Shown piece by piece: positions 11,024 through 19,712 of a stretch of 64,000 bases of DNA (its first letter is position 1; each line of letters begins with the position of its first letter). The notes under the pieces were generated by a model. The model was not told where the DNA came from. It made no database searches and saw only the letters and a program-made list of their open reading frames with translations. The stretch is from Ustilago trichophora (Eukaryota; Basidiomycota; Ustilaginomycetes; Ustilaginales; Ustilaginaceae), in contig OOIN01000002.1 in NCBI GenBank assembly GCA_900323505.1, forward strand, positions 558,001-622,000, given 5' to 3'. The translations under genes were made by a program, and so were the position numbers.

Positions 11024-11947
11024 TCTCTCTCCCAAGGGCATTGAGGAGTTCTTTTCTTTTCGTCATTGTTTCTTTTGGATCTCTCTTTCAAATTGTACAC
11101 CGATACCTCCCTCCTTTTTACGCACCTCACGCATACCATGTATCCCACACGTCACACAGATTGTCACACCACTTTTTTTGGGCTTTCTACTCTTTCATTG
11201 TTGGACTTTTTTTGGGGGGTTTGTGTGGTGCTGTTTCGCTGTGTGTCGGTGTGTGTCCCGACTTGGTCTTTCATAGATTTCGCGAACACGAGCGGGATTA
11301 GAAGGCCATCGTATTGGGTTCCACACCACTGCGTTGTTTGGCACCGGTGGTTGCTCGTGGGACTCTTTCACAGTTTGGTTTTGAGAGTTGAAGCTCATTT
11401 GAAAGTCTCACAGAGCAGTCTAAACCGCCCAATTACACAAGTCAAAGAAAATGCGCGCCCAGAGATGTTGGCTTCACTGTCCCAACTCCAGAATCACACT
11501 CAAGACATGCTCAATCTCAAGACTGACAACTCCAGCTTCGCTCTTGAGACCCAATTCTTGAGAAAGACAGAAACAACATAGCTCAAGCTCCAAAACCCCC
11601 CCCCCACCCCAAACCCCATATTTCTTCGCCGTACAAAAAGACTGGGTTACGATGCGAAACCCAAAGCTTCACACTGAAACTAGCCACTTGAAAATGCGAA
11701 ACGAAAAGCTTCGTATGTTATAGATGAAAAGCGAAAATACAAGATCAAGAGGGTGGGGATCGAAGATAAAGCTTGTGTGGTATCATTAGGAAGCAAGGAT
11801 GAAAGCAAAGATCGTGGTGAATGTTCGAATGTTAAGGACCTAATATGAAGCGTTTGGGGACGTCTGTTCGAGCTATGGAAAGACGAGTTGGTGGACGTTT
11901 CTTGTCGGAGGATTTGGTGTTGGGTTGGGCGAGATTCGGGAAAGCGC
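11024..11947. other. Convergent 3' intergenic region
   Basis: The region lies between the tail-to-tail regulator and acetate transporter genes. It is T-rich just after the regulator (11040-11230), and no ORF in it resembles a protein. It probably holds both 3' UTRs. Confidence 0.5.
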
Positions 11948-12664
11948 TTAGTCGCGACGGCTCAGCTCGATAACGGGCAAGGTAAAGTAGCTGGTGTCTG
12001 GAGTGAGCAGACCGGCAGCACCGACGTACCAGGCGATAGCGGCGGTCAGAATGCCGAAAGCACCACCTGCGGTCTGAACGGCTGCCTTTCCGGTAAATTC
12101 TGCAATGAAGAGCAGCAAGAAAGTAATATCGAGGAAGAAGAACAAGCTGACCAATCCGACCGAGGATCTGAAACTGGCGAGAAGCATGATAAAAGTGAAG
12201 ATGAACCAAGCGGCGAGGTAGATTCCCAAAGCACTGGCAAGCTGGCTCTCAGGAACACCGTTTGCGTTGTAGGGACCCTGAACGATTCCGAACCAGGGAA
12301 TCTGGATAATGGCATAACTCCACCAAAAGGCGCCATAAGAGGAAAAGGCGGTAGCACCAAAAGTGTTTCCGGCTGCAAACTCCCACATGCCTGCAAGGAA
12401 CTGAGCCAATCCACCATAGCCGATAGCAAGACCGACAACAACGTTGGGGACGGTAACGCCACGTGCCTTTACGTTGAACATGGACAGGACAAATGTGGTC
12501 GCTGCGAAACCAAAGAGGCCGAGAGGGGCGGGGTTGGCGAATTTACGGTGGTAGACGGGGAAAGCGGGTTGAGAAGTGTCCTGGGGATGACCACCGGGGG
12601 TGAGGGCACGAATGGGTTGGGCTCCGCCCTGGTAGCCGTTCTCTTGCTGCTTGATTTCGGACAT
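11948..12664 (-). CDS. GPR1/FUN34/YaaH (Ato) family acetate/ammonium transporter (238 aa)
   Basis: Small six-helix plasma-membrane protein of the acetate uptake transporter family (yeast Ady2/Ato1, Yarrowia Gpr1). The family signature NPAPLG appears at the start of the first helix (FANPAPLGLFGFAATTF). It is followed by the expected hydrophobic segments, including GLAIGYGGLAQFLAGMWEF and a later helix LVSLFFFLDITFLLLFIAEF. The hydrophilic N-terminus of about 45 residues is typical. Length matches the family. The ATG at 12664 is the first in frame, and the upstream region is rich in homopolymers. Family members carry acetate, and in yeast they are linked to ammonia export and to growth on non-fermentable carbon. 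The exact substrate here is inferred from the family. Confidence 0.93.
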   Translation of the reverse strand: MSEIKQQENGYQGGAQPIRALTPGGHPQDTSQPAFPVYHRKFANPAPLGLFGFAATTFVLSMFNVKARGVTVPNVVVGLAIGYGGLAQFLAGMWEFAAGNTFGATAFSSYGAFWWSYAIIQIPWFGIVQGPYNANGVPESQLASALGIYLAAWFIFTFIMLLASFRSSVGLVSLFFFLDITFLLLFIAEFTGKAAVQTAGGAFGILTAAIAWYVGAAGLLTPDTSYFTLPVIELSRRD

Positions 12665-12853
12665 GGTGAATAAAAAAAAGAAAAAGAGGTGATGGAACGG
12701 AGACCGTCGATGGATGTTTTTCGCGGTGCGGGGAACAACTGAGGATGAGGGTTGGTGGGGAAGCTTTCATCAACAGTTCACGGCGGACAGGTGGCCCTTT
12801 AAGTACTTCTCCTAGCCCCCACGCAAGGCACGCAAAGAAGGACCGATCCTCTT

Positions 12854-12882
12854 CCCCCCCCCCCCCCCCCCCAGAGAGAGAG
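12854..12882. repeat. C19 homopolymer followed by (AG)n
   Basis: There are nineteen consecutive C on the plus strand and then AG repeats. The minus strand therefore carries a G19 run about 190 nt upstream of the acetate transporter start. Confidence 0.9.
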
Positions 12883-13027
12883 AATGCCGGCGAGCCAGCC
12901 ATGCGGAGCACAAAAAGAGAGTGAGTGAGAGAGGGAGGGACCAAGAATCCCCCAAGAAAGCCAAGTGCGTCACATACCGAGGCTTGGCTGTTGTGCCTCG
13001 TCCAATATCGATCCTGTCCCCAGAAAA

Positions 13028-13058
<31 letters not shown>

Positions 13059-13614
13059 GTCAGTTAGGGCACTTGGACGGAGATCCCGGCGTGGGCTTGT
13101 ATCTGTCAACCTCATCCCCACTTCCTCCTCCTCATCGTTCTCCTCCTCGGTTAGAGGCCAAAAAGTGCCTCCACAGCTAGCACGCATGCACAAAAGCCGA
13201 CCTTCCCCTCTGCTCCCCTCCCGTCCGCGTTGTTGTTGAGAAAGAGTGAGAGAGAGCGAGAGGTAGAGAACTTTCCACAACTCTCACCCTCGACTCGCCT
13301 CTGTGTAGTACAGTACTATAGGCTTCACTACTTTGTCGGTCGATCCGATGCTCTGGTATGCACTTAGCTTAGGATACCCTTTGTTCAAATTAACCCAGCC
13401 TCGATGGACGGCATTCAAACTGTAGCTCTTCTTCAATATGTCAATGTCAATTTGCCACAAACACAACTCGGACGTAATGGATCCACGAAGCTTTTGAGTC
13501 TTGAGGCTGTAGGAGCTTGGGACCAACTCGGCAACGGTCAACCTGAACCGTACCATGCATTAGTGGAAGAAAAGAGCGAAAAATTGCCTGACAATGCGAC
13601 ACATGCTGTACGCT

Positions 13615-13615
<1 letters not shown>

Positions 13616-13649
<34 letters not shown>
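13616..13649. repeat. A34 homopolymer
   Basis: There are thirty-four consecutive A, followed by a short GA repeat. It lies in non-coding DNA. Confidence 0.9.
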
Positions 13650-13651
<2 letters not shown>

Positions 13652-13724
13652 AAAAAGAGAGAGAGATCCATGATGATGCACGACAGATTTTCAGGGCATA
13701 ATATCTCCGCGCGCGCGTTTCCTT

Positions 13725-13725
13725 G

Positions 13726-13753
<28 letters not shown>
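13725..13753. repeat. (CT)n microsatellite
   Basis: About fourteen CT units run into a T tract. It lies in non-coding DNA. Confidence 0.9.
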
Positions 13754-13764
<11 letters not shown>

Positions 13765-15917
13765 GCAGAGATGCCTGCGGGTGGACGCTGCCACAACAAT
13801 TATTTTTCTTTCAAAAAATATATATATAAAAATGAAAATGAGACATGGTCCTCGAGCAAACAGGGAGAGGGGAACAACGCAGAGAAAAGCAAGGCTAGGG
13901 AGAAATGCCGTGTCGATCTCCCATCTCTGTTTCTCGTCTCACACACTTGTGCATAAGCGTTTGGTGCTTGTCGGCCCTGCCGATGTTGTTGTACGTTAGA
14001 CTCTGAGAAGGTGGTTGTGAACAGAGAGAGGACAAAAAGGGGTGAGACAAAGCTCAGTTGAAGATGCTGCTGCCGCTGCTGTTGTTGTTGTTGTTGTTGA
14101 GAAGCATCTGCACAAGAAAATGTGATTCATTGGTGGCATCTGTACAGAATATCCCCACTCAACAAATTCCTCTCATCTCATTCGCCTCGTTGTTTTTTGT
14201 GTTTTCTTTCCTTCAACAACCCTAGCGAACCAAACTAGACTAGCTCGTTACCAGAAGTCGAACCGCATCCGATTTGATTTTATTTTATTTTAGTTTTCCT
14301 TCATGCATCTTGCGGCCGGGGGCGGAGGGCGAATGGACTCAGCCTCCCTTGCCCCTCTCAGTTCAAGTTGTTTTGTGTATTGTAAATCTGCACACAAAAA
14401 ACAAGTGTTCGTGTGTGTTTGGTTGGATCCAAAAGGTCGCAAGTTGAAAATCAATTCGTGCCGATTTACATCCCCGCACCCGCGGCACGGAACATTTGAT
14501 CCATCCAGCGCGCTCAGATGCTAACATGCCTTGGACTGGCGTCATACCCAGTCGGAGTCCCTTTTTTTTTTTTTTTTTCTTTTTTTTTCCCTCTTTTGCT
14601 CGCCTCACAAAGAGAAAATTGATACTGGCCGCCATGTCCGCCTTTGCAGTAACAACACTCCACGAAAACGGTCGGCCTTTCGCAACTGGTTGCATACACC
14701 GAGATTTTTTGGAGCACATCTTGACTTCGCTCAAAAGCGGCGTTACGAGATGGAAAACATGGCTCTGAGACTCTACCTTACTTTTCACGGCATTACTCTA
14801 CAGTCACCTTTTCCCGCACAACGCATCACAAGATCAACTTGGACGCTGTGGACTACCGTTACTTGAGTACTCTAGGCGCAAGCAATCGTCGAGAGTCTTT
14901 GAACGGCTCCTCAACTTTCGCACGCTTTTAGCGTTGACCGACCACACAGACGACCATCGTTTGTCACACACACACACACAATAGGCGGATATGGGCGGGG
15001 CTCCTCAAAAAAAATCAACAAGGGCATGTCGGCAGTCTAGTCTCTCGTATAAAATGAGGATATTGTGCATAGCCGAGCCGAGGCCGGATCTCTCCCATTT
15101 CGCGATCGGTCAAAAACCTCCACCTGTCCTCTCCGCATCTCACGCTATGCATGTAAAATTAGAAGAAAGCCTCAAGGTTATCATGCCAAGACCAAGATGT
15201 GTGAGCACTCAAACGACGCCAATGACGACGTTCAAGAGGCTTAGCATCCGTGCATTCGTCGGGTCGCCACTGGGAAAGTGTGCAGTACATACGGTACAGA
15301 AAGTGGGGGACAAGAAAAGTTACCCTTGACTCAGTACAATGTACATACACTGCTTACTGACTTTCTTCAACTCTGAAACAAGGTTGAGAACCTGCAATCC
15401 GGGGTAGACACCCAAGGTCATACTTTTCAATCTGATTCGTCGTCGATAACCTGACCCCCCCGTCTTGGTTTCCCCGCAGGATCGGCGTCCAAAGTCCAAA
15501 GTCAGTGTCGCTGCATACGTCCCTAAGACTCGGCTACAATTTCCCGTCTTAGTATCACCTCGAGTCAATATTTGGTCAGTAGGGCGTCCGGCAGCTTTGG
15601 GCCTTTTTTTTTTTTTCTTCGGCTTTATGCGATCGCTCCTCCGACTCGGCCGCTCCTGCCTCATTGTTCTCGAGCTCGCTCTGTTCATACAGCTTCGGTG
15701 TTTGCAGTGGAAGAGCGGAAGCACAACAGGATCTCGATACTGTTCAGCTTTGTCAGCCCGATCTGAGGCACAGACCCATCACACCACAGACCATTATTGA
15801 CAATAGGAACAACAAAGCAGGTCTTGATTCAGCCATGGCAGAGTTGCCTTAAGAGTCCATACAGGCCTTAGAGTATAATACAGTGAAGTACAGATTTGAG
15901 TTGACGGGGGCATGAAA

Positions 15918-18900
15918 TTACTTGTCCCATGCTACGCGGCCTCCGGCAAAGACATAAGGATAGGCCGTCTGGTAGTAGTTGACAAACGTGCGTCGACCTG
16001 CAATCGATGGTGCCGTTGCATAGCTGCCACCAAGCACCACGCTGTGCTTGCCATCGAAAAAGTCCGAGCTGTAGCCAGGGTACAGTGCCGAATTCTGGAA
16101 GCCTTCATACTCGGCGAACACGGTGCTCGTCCACTCCCATACTCCTCCGTTATGACCCGGCAGCAGTGTGCCGTCAGAGTCATATCGCGGCAAGCTGGCT
16201 GGCACTGGGTGCCAGTTTCGGAAGCCTACGTTCGAAGACGGCGCAGCCTGGCCCTGAGTCGGATTCTGCGAGCCTCGGCGCTTCGTGGGCTGTGTCGTTG
16301 CCTCACTTTCCGAACTGGTACCCGGACCATGCATCGAGATTCCAGGCGGGTGGATTTCGGTCTTGAGCACACGTCGGGACTTGTTCTGTGGCTTTGGAGC
16401 GTTGGTGTTCTCCGTCACATAGAATCGACGAAGCATCATGATGGCCTCATCACGAAGGTAGCCACCCACCGATTCGTAGCCGGGTGAGCTTACAATCGCG
16501 TCATCGTCATGAAGACCAAGCACGCTGCCGTTGCCTCCGAAACGCTCGTTTCCGGCACCAAACACGACGCGTTGGATGCCAATCTGTCGAAGCGCCGCTC
16601 CACACATGATGCAGGGCTCGATCGTGACGTAAAGCGTGGTATCCTTGAAAGGGTTGTCTCCTTCAGGACCCGAGTGAGGCGCAACCGCAAAATCGGCTGC
16701 GGAGGGAGGTAGGATAGAAAGAATGTGATCAATGGCCTCGAGCTCCGCATGCCTGGTAGCGTTGAGAAGCTCGTTGGTGCGGTTACGTCCACGAGCGATG
16801 ATCTCACCCTTTCGCACAAACACGCCACCCACAGGGACCTCGTTGGCATCCAGCGCCTCCTGTGCCATGGCAAGTGCCTCTCGCATCCACTTGAGGTCTT
16901 CCTCCGACTGCTCCTCAATCGGGACGTACCGAACAGCGGAGCCACGGACGGGTGGCGCCTGCTTGCCAGGAGGGTCAATGTCATTCGCCTCGGGCTCTGC
17001 CTTTGCCGAGTCTCGGTCGAAAGGAGGCACCGTCAAGTCAAGTACCAAAGCCTCTGGTGGAGCATCCATGAGCTTGCGAAGCTCTGCGTGGGAAGGAAGT
17101 CGGCCGCCTTTCCATGCAGCGTAGGCGGAGAGCTGCTTGCCTGAAGCCTGGACGGGCCAGTGTTGGGCTGTCGCCATGTCGACAGGACCGTAGAAGGTAC
17201 GAATTGAGTAGCCTTCTCCACTATCGCTCTTGAGCCATGAGGCGGGAGCGTCCGCACTATTCGTAGCTTTGAGGAAGTCAAGATATTGAGCGTTCGAGAT
17301 GGGCAACGCCGAGATGGAGAATGACTTGGTCTCGACTTGTCGTCGAGGATGCTCATTGTCCCAGCCAAACTCGGGCTGGCCAAGCTGCATGTTGAGTTCT
17401 CGAACGTCACTTGTCGGACGGGCCGCAATGACATCGAAGTCTCGCGTATCGTCGTCGTCATGCCCGAGCTCTACAGACGAGGCCTCAAAGTGGAAGCGCT
17501 GCTCCAAGGCTCGACGACCACCACGCTTCTCGTACTCGCCTTGCCACCGCTTCGACAAAGTAACCCAATCCGGCGCCATGAAGCCGGTGGGAGGCTTGGT
17601 GTTGGGAGACTGGATGAGCATGTACAGCAGGGTCTCAAGATGGAGGTTGACGTGCTCGAGTGTCATCCACAGCATCCTCGCGAGCCTACGATTCATGACC
17701 AGATCACCACGACCAACGTCGTCGTAGATCTGCTGTACACGTCCCTGCACTGTTTGCTGATACTTGAGAATCTCGTCGAGCATGGGCCAGTCTTCTTTGC
17801 AGGTGGGCACTTCGCTGTGCGGATTGCACTGAGTGACATCATCCATGTGCGGGTCAATGCCACGCTCAAAGATGGCGGAAAAGCGGTCGTTGGTGTGAGC
17901 CTGCTTGAGATACGTGGCAACATGGATGTCGACAAAAGCAGGAATGTGGCCGAGGTAGAACAGGCAAATGTGACGGAGATCAATGGGCTTTTCGTGCAAT
18001 TTGTCTCGAGGGATCATGGTCAAGGTGACGCAGTTCCAGGCATCCCAGACTGTCTTCCAGTCTCGCAGGCTAGGCAGACCGAGCATAGCGGCCTTCTGAG
18101 CCATTTCGTCAAGGTTGCTGCCTCCCCAGCCATCGTCGATCTTGGTCGCTCCTTGAGGCTGGCTTTTCTGCGAGCTCACGTTCGAGGCAAGCGATACGAC
18201 ATCAACGCCAGAGTTGGAGAAATGGAAGCTCGGTTTCTCGACGAGCCAGATGTCGTACCGTTCGGTCTTGTCGCTCCAGCGCTGGACGACACGGAGACCA
18301 GCATAGTCGAACAGGTTGAGAGTCTCACGCTCGCCAAATTTGTAACTTGCCTCCATGTGGATGAGCTCGCCTTTCTCGATCTTGATCGGCTCGGTCAAGC
18401 CTGGAACTCGGATCTCCTGCGCTTCCTTGGCGCGATAGTATGATTCGTGACGACCTTCACGGGCGTTGTAACGGTCAAAATACTCGAATTTTCGACTATG
18501 GATGGCATTGCCGCCAAGCGCACGATCGGCATGGTCGAGGCCATTCATAATAAAGTCGCGCGTGAGACCTGCCGGGTCATTGTAGGCCAATGCGACATCA
18601 GAAGGTTTGTTGCGGCGATCGATGGAGATGAGCATGGTGTCACCGGGACGCATGCTTTCGCGTGCCGTCTTGGCGAGGAACTCGGCGGCGGACTTTCGAT
18701 CAAAGTTACCGATGCTAGAGCCGAGCCAAAGAAGGCATCGCTGACCTTCGACTTGGGCACCGGCAGCTGTCGAAGGACCTTGAAGTCCGCCTCTGCCAAT
18801 GAAGTCGAGGCCGGCGTCGTAGGTGGCCCACAAGCCATTGAGACCGACCTTGCCGCCGTGGATGGTCCACGCAACTTCGTCGCCGATAGTAGCTTCTTGT

Positions 18901-19712
18901 TGTCGCAGATCGCGCAATGTGCGTTCCAGCTCGGCTTTGTCAAGGTCCAAAGCATAATAGTGGACGCTGGGACCGCCTCCGGCAAGCGCTGGCAGGAGCT
19001 TGAGCGCGCGAAGGAGATGGATCGTCTTTTTGAGAGAGCCGGCACCGAGCTCCACAAGGGATCCTGCGCCCACAGCTCGGTCGCCGTCAAGACCTTCTTC
19101 GGCATTGACTCCGCCGTTGAACCTGCCCACGTCGCTGTCGCCCCACCTCTCCTTGGTGGAGGCACCCGCATCTCGCCGAGGGGGAAGGTGATTCTCCTTC
19201 GGAGCTTCGTTCTGGTTGTACTGAGGAGCCTGTTGATGTCCTGAGACGACACCCGACGGCTTCTCAGTTGCTGTGGTTGGGTGACCAAAGATCCTGAGCG
19301 CGATCTCGGGACCATGATCTTTGAGAATTTGCAGTTCGGCGTTGTAGAGGTAGTATTCGGGAGCCGCGGTCAGCTTGTCATAGAGAATGAGACCCTGCTC
19401 GTCGTAGAGGATGGTTGTTGGCAACGTCTTCCTATAGGCGTACTTGAGATCCTCGGGGTCATTTTCCTTGCCAGGAATGACGAGTTGGTTGGCTTGGAGT
19501 CCCGAGATGATTTCAAGTCGGAGCTGATCGTCGGTCGAGCTGCTGGAAAGGCTGCCAGCACTGCCCGAATAAAGGTCGATGACGGGAGCACTGCTAAGCT
19601 TGGCAGCTGTGTCGGCGCCGTGTACCTTGGACATTGTCTTGTTTGGAGCGTCGGTCTTTAGGAGAGGAGAATTGGCATCGATTGGAATAGCTGCTACAGC
19701 GGCTGGAGCCAT
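15918..19712 (-). CDS. EGT1: Egt1 ergothioneine synthase with an embedded Tad2-type tRNA adenosine deaminase (1264 aa)
   Basis: Egt1 trimethylates histidine to hercynine and then couples it to cysteine with oxygen. Residues 57-500 are the EgtD-type methyltransferase (ELGAGSLKKT at 221-230, GSSIGNFDR at 331-339), interrupted by a low-complexity insert at about 145-217. Residues 540-720 are the DinB-like iron domain, with His589 and the HxxxHxE triad His687/His691/Glu693. The sulfatase-modifying-factor-like domain begins at about 790, reaches GGRLPSHAELRK (869-880), and resumes at NVGFRNWHPVP (1161) to the end. Between these, residues 886-1160 hold a whole deaminase. It has HAE at 988-990, PCIMC at 1033-1037, NERFGGNGSVL at 1055-1065 and a basic tail NAPKPQNKSRR, all as in Tad2/ADAT2, which deaminates A34 of tRNA with Tad3. 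The frame is open throughout. Usual Egt1 is about 850-900 aa. Confidence 0.93.
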   Translation of the reverse strand: MAPAAVAAIPIDANSPLLKTDAPNKTMSKVHGADTAAKLSSAPVIDLYSGSAGSLSSSSTDDQLRLEIISGLQANQLVIPGKENDPEDLKYAYRKTLPTTILYDEQGLILYDKLTAAPEYYLYNAELQILKDHGPEIALRIFGHPTTATEKPSGVVSGHQQAPQYNQNEAPKENHLPPRRDAGASTKERWGDSDVGRFNGGVNAEEGLDGDRAVGAGSLVELGAGSLKKTIHLLRALKLLPALAGGGPSVHYYALDLDKAELERTLRDLRQQEATIGDEVAWTIHGGKVGLNGLWATYDAGLDFIGRGGLQGPSTAAGAQVEGQRCLLWLGSSIGNFDRKSAAEFLAKTARESMRPGDTMLISIDRRNKPSDVALAYNDPAGLTRDFIMNGLDHADRALGGNAIHSRKFEYFDRYNAREGRHESYYRAKEAQEIRVPGLTEPIKIEKGELIHMEASYKFGERETLNLFDYAGLRVVQRWSDKTERYDIWLVEKPSFHFSNSGVDVVSLASNVSSQKSQPQGATKIDDGWGGSNLDEMAQKAAMLGLPSLRDWKTVWDAWNCVTLTMIPRDKLHEKPIDLRHICLFYLGHIPAFVDIHVATYLKQAHTNDRFSAIFERGIDPHMDDVTQCNPHSEVPTCKEDWPMLDEILKYQQTVQGRVQQIYDDVGRGDLVMNRRLARMLWMTLEHVNLHLETLLYMLIQSPNTKPPTGFMAPDWVTLSKRWQGEYEKRGGRRALEQRFHFEASSVELGHDDDDTRDFDVIAARPTSDVRELNMQLGQPEFGWDNEHPRRQVETKSFSISALPISNAQYLDFLKATNSADAPASWLKSDSGEGYSIRTFYGPVDMATAQHWPVQASGKQLSAYAAWKGGRLPSHAELRKLMDAPPEALVLDLTVPPFDRDSAKAEPEANDIDPPGKQAPPVRGSAVRYVPIEEQSEEDLKWMREALAMAQEALDANEVPVGGVFVRKGEIIARGRNRTNELLNATRHAELEAIDHILSILPPSAADFAVAPHSGPEGDNPFKDTTLYVTIEPCIMCGAALRQIGIQRVVFGAGNERFGGNGSVLGLHDDDAIVSSPGYESVGGYLRDEAIMMLRRFYVTENTNAPKPQNKSRRVLKTEIHPPGISMHGPGTSSESEATTQPTKRRGSQNPTQGQAAPSSNVGFRNWHPVPASLPRYDSDGTLLPGHNGGVWEWTSTVFAEYEGFQNSALYPGYSSDFFDGKHSVVLGGSYATAPSIAGRRTFVNYYQTAYPYVFAGGRVAWDK
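16398..16922 (-). other. TAD2: Tad2/ADAT2-like deaminase domain nested inside Egt1
   Basis: These coordinates cover residues 931-1105 of the Egt1 frame. The first helix reads WMREALAMAQEAL, the usual start of Tad2 proteins. Zinc ligands are His988, Cys1034 and Cys1037, and the catalytic glutamate is Glu990. NERFGGNGSVLGLHDD is the Tad2-type loop rather than a cytidine deaminase loop. No stop codon follows the domain until the Egt1 stop, so any product starting at Met943 (ATG at 16886) would also carry the C-terminal part of the Egt1 sulfatase-like domain. Family membership is seen; activity and partner (Tad3) are inferred. Confidence 0.9.

Larger units (their letters stand above)
12665..15917. 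other. 3.2-kb non-coding region dense in homopolymers
   Basis: No gene is recognised. It contains a 19-nt C run (12854-12872) followed by AG repeats, A runs at 13024-13058 and 13616-13649, a CT repeat at 13725-13753, an interrupted T run at 14562-14588, a CA repeat near 14970 and a T run at about 15604-15616. GTAC-type words occur at 13307-13317 and 15280-15345. The first part should include the promoter of the acetate transporter, and the end lies downstream of the Egt1 gene. Confidence 0.6.

Noticed and set aside
17337..18443. 368-codon frame antisense to Egt1
   Set aside because: Shadow frame; the translation has no domain features, while the sense strand is a clear enzyme.
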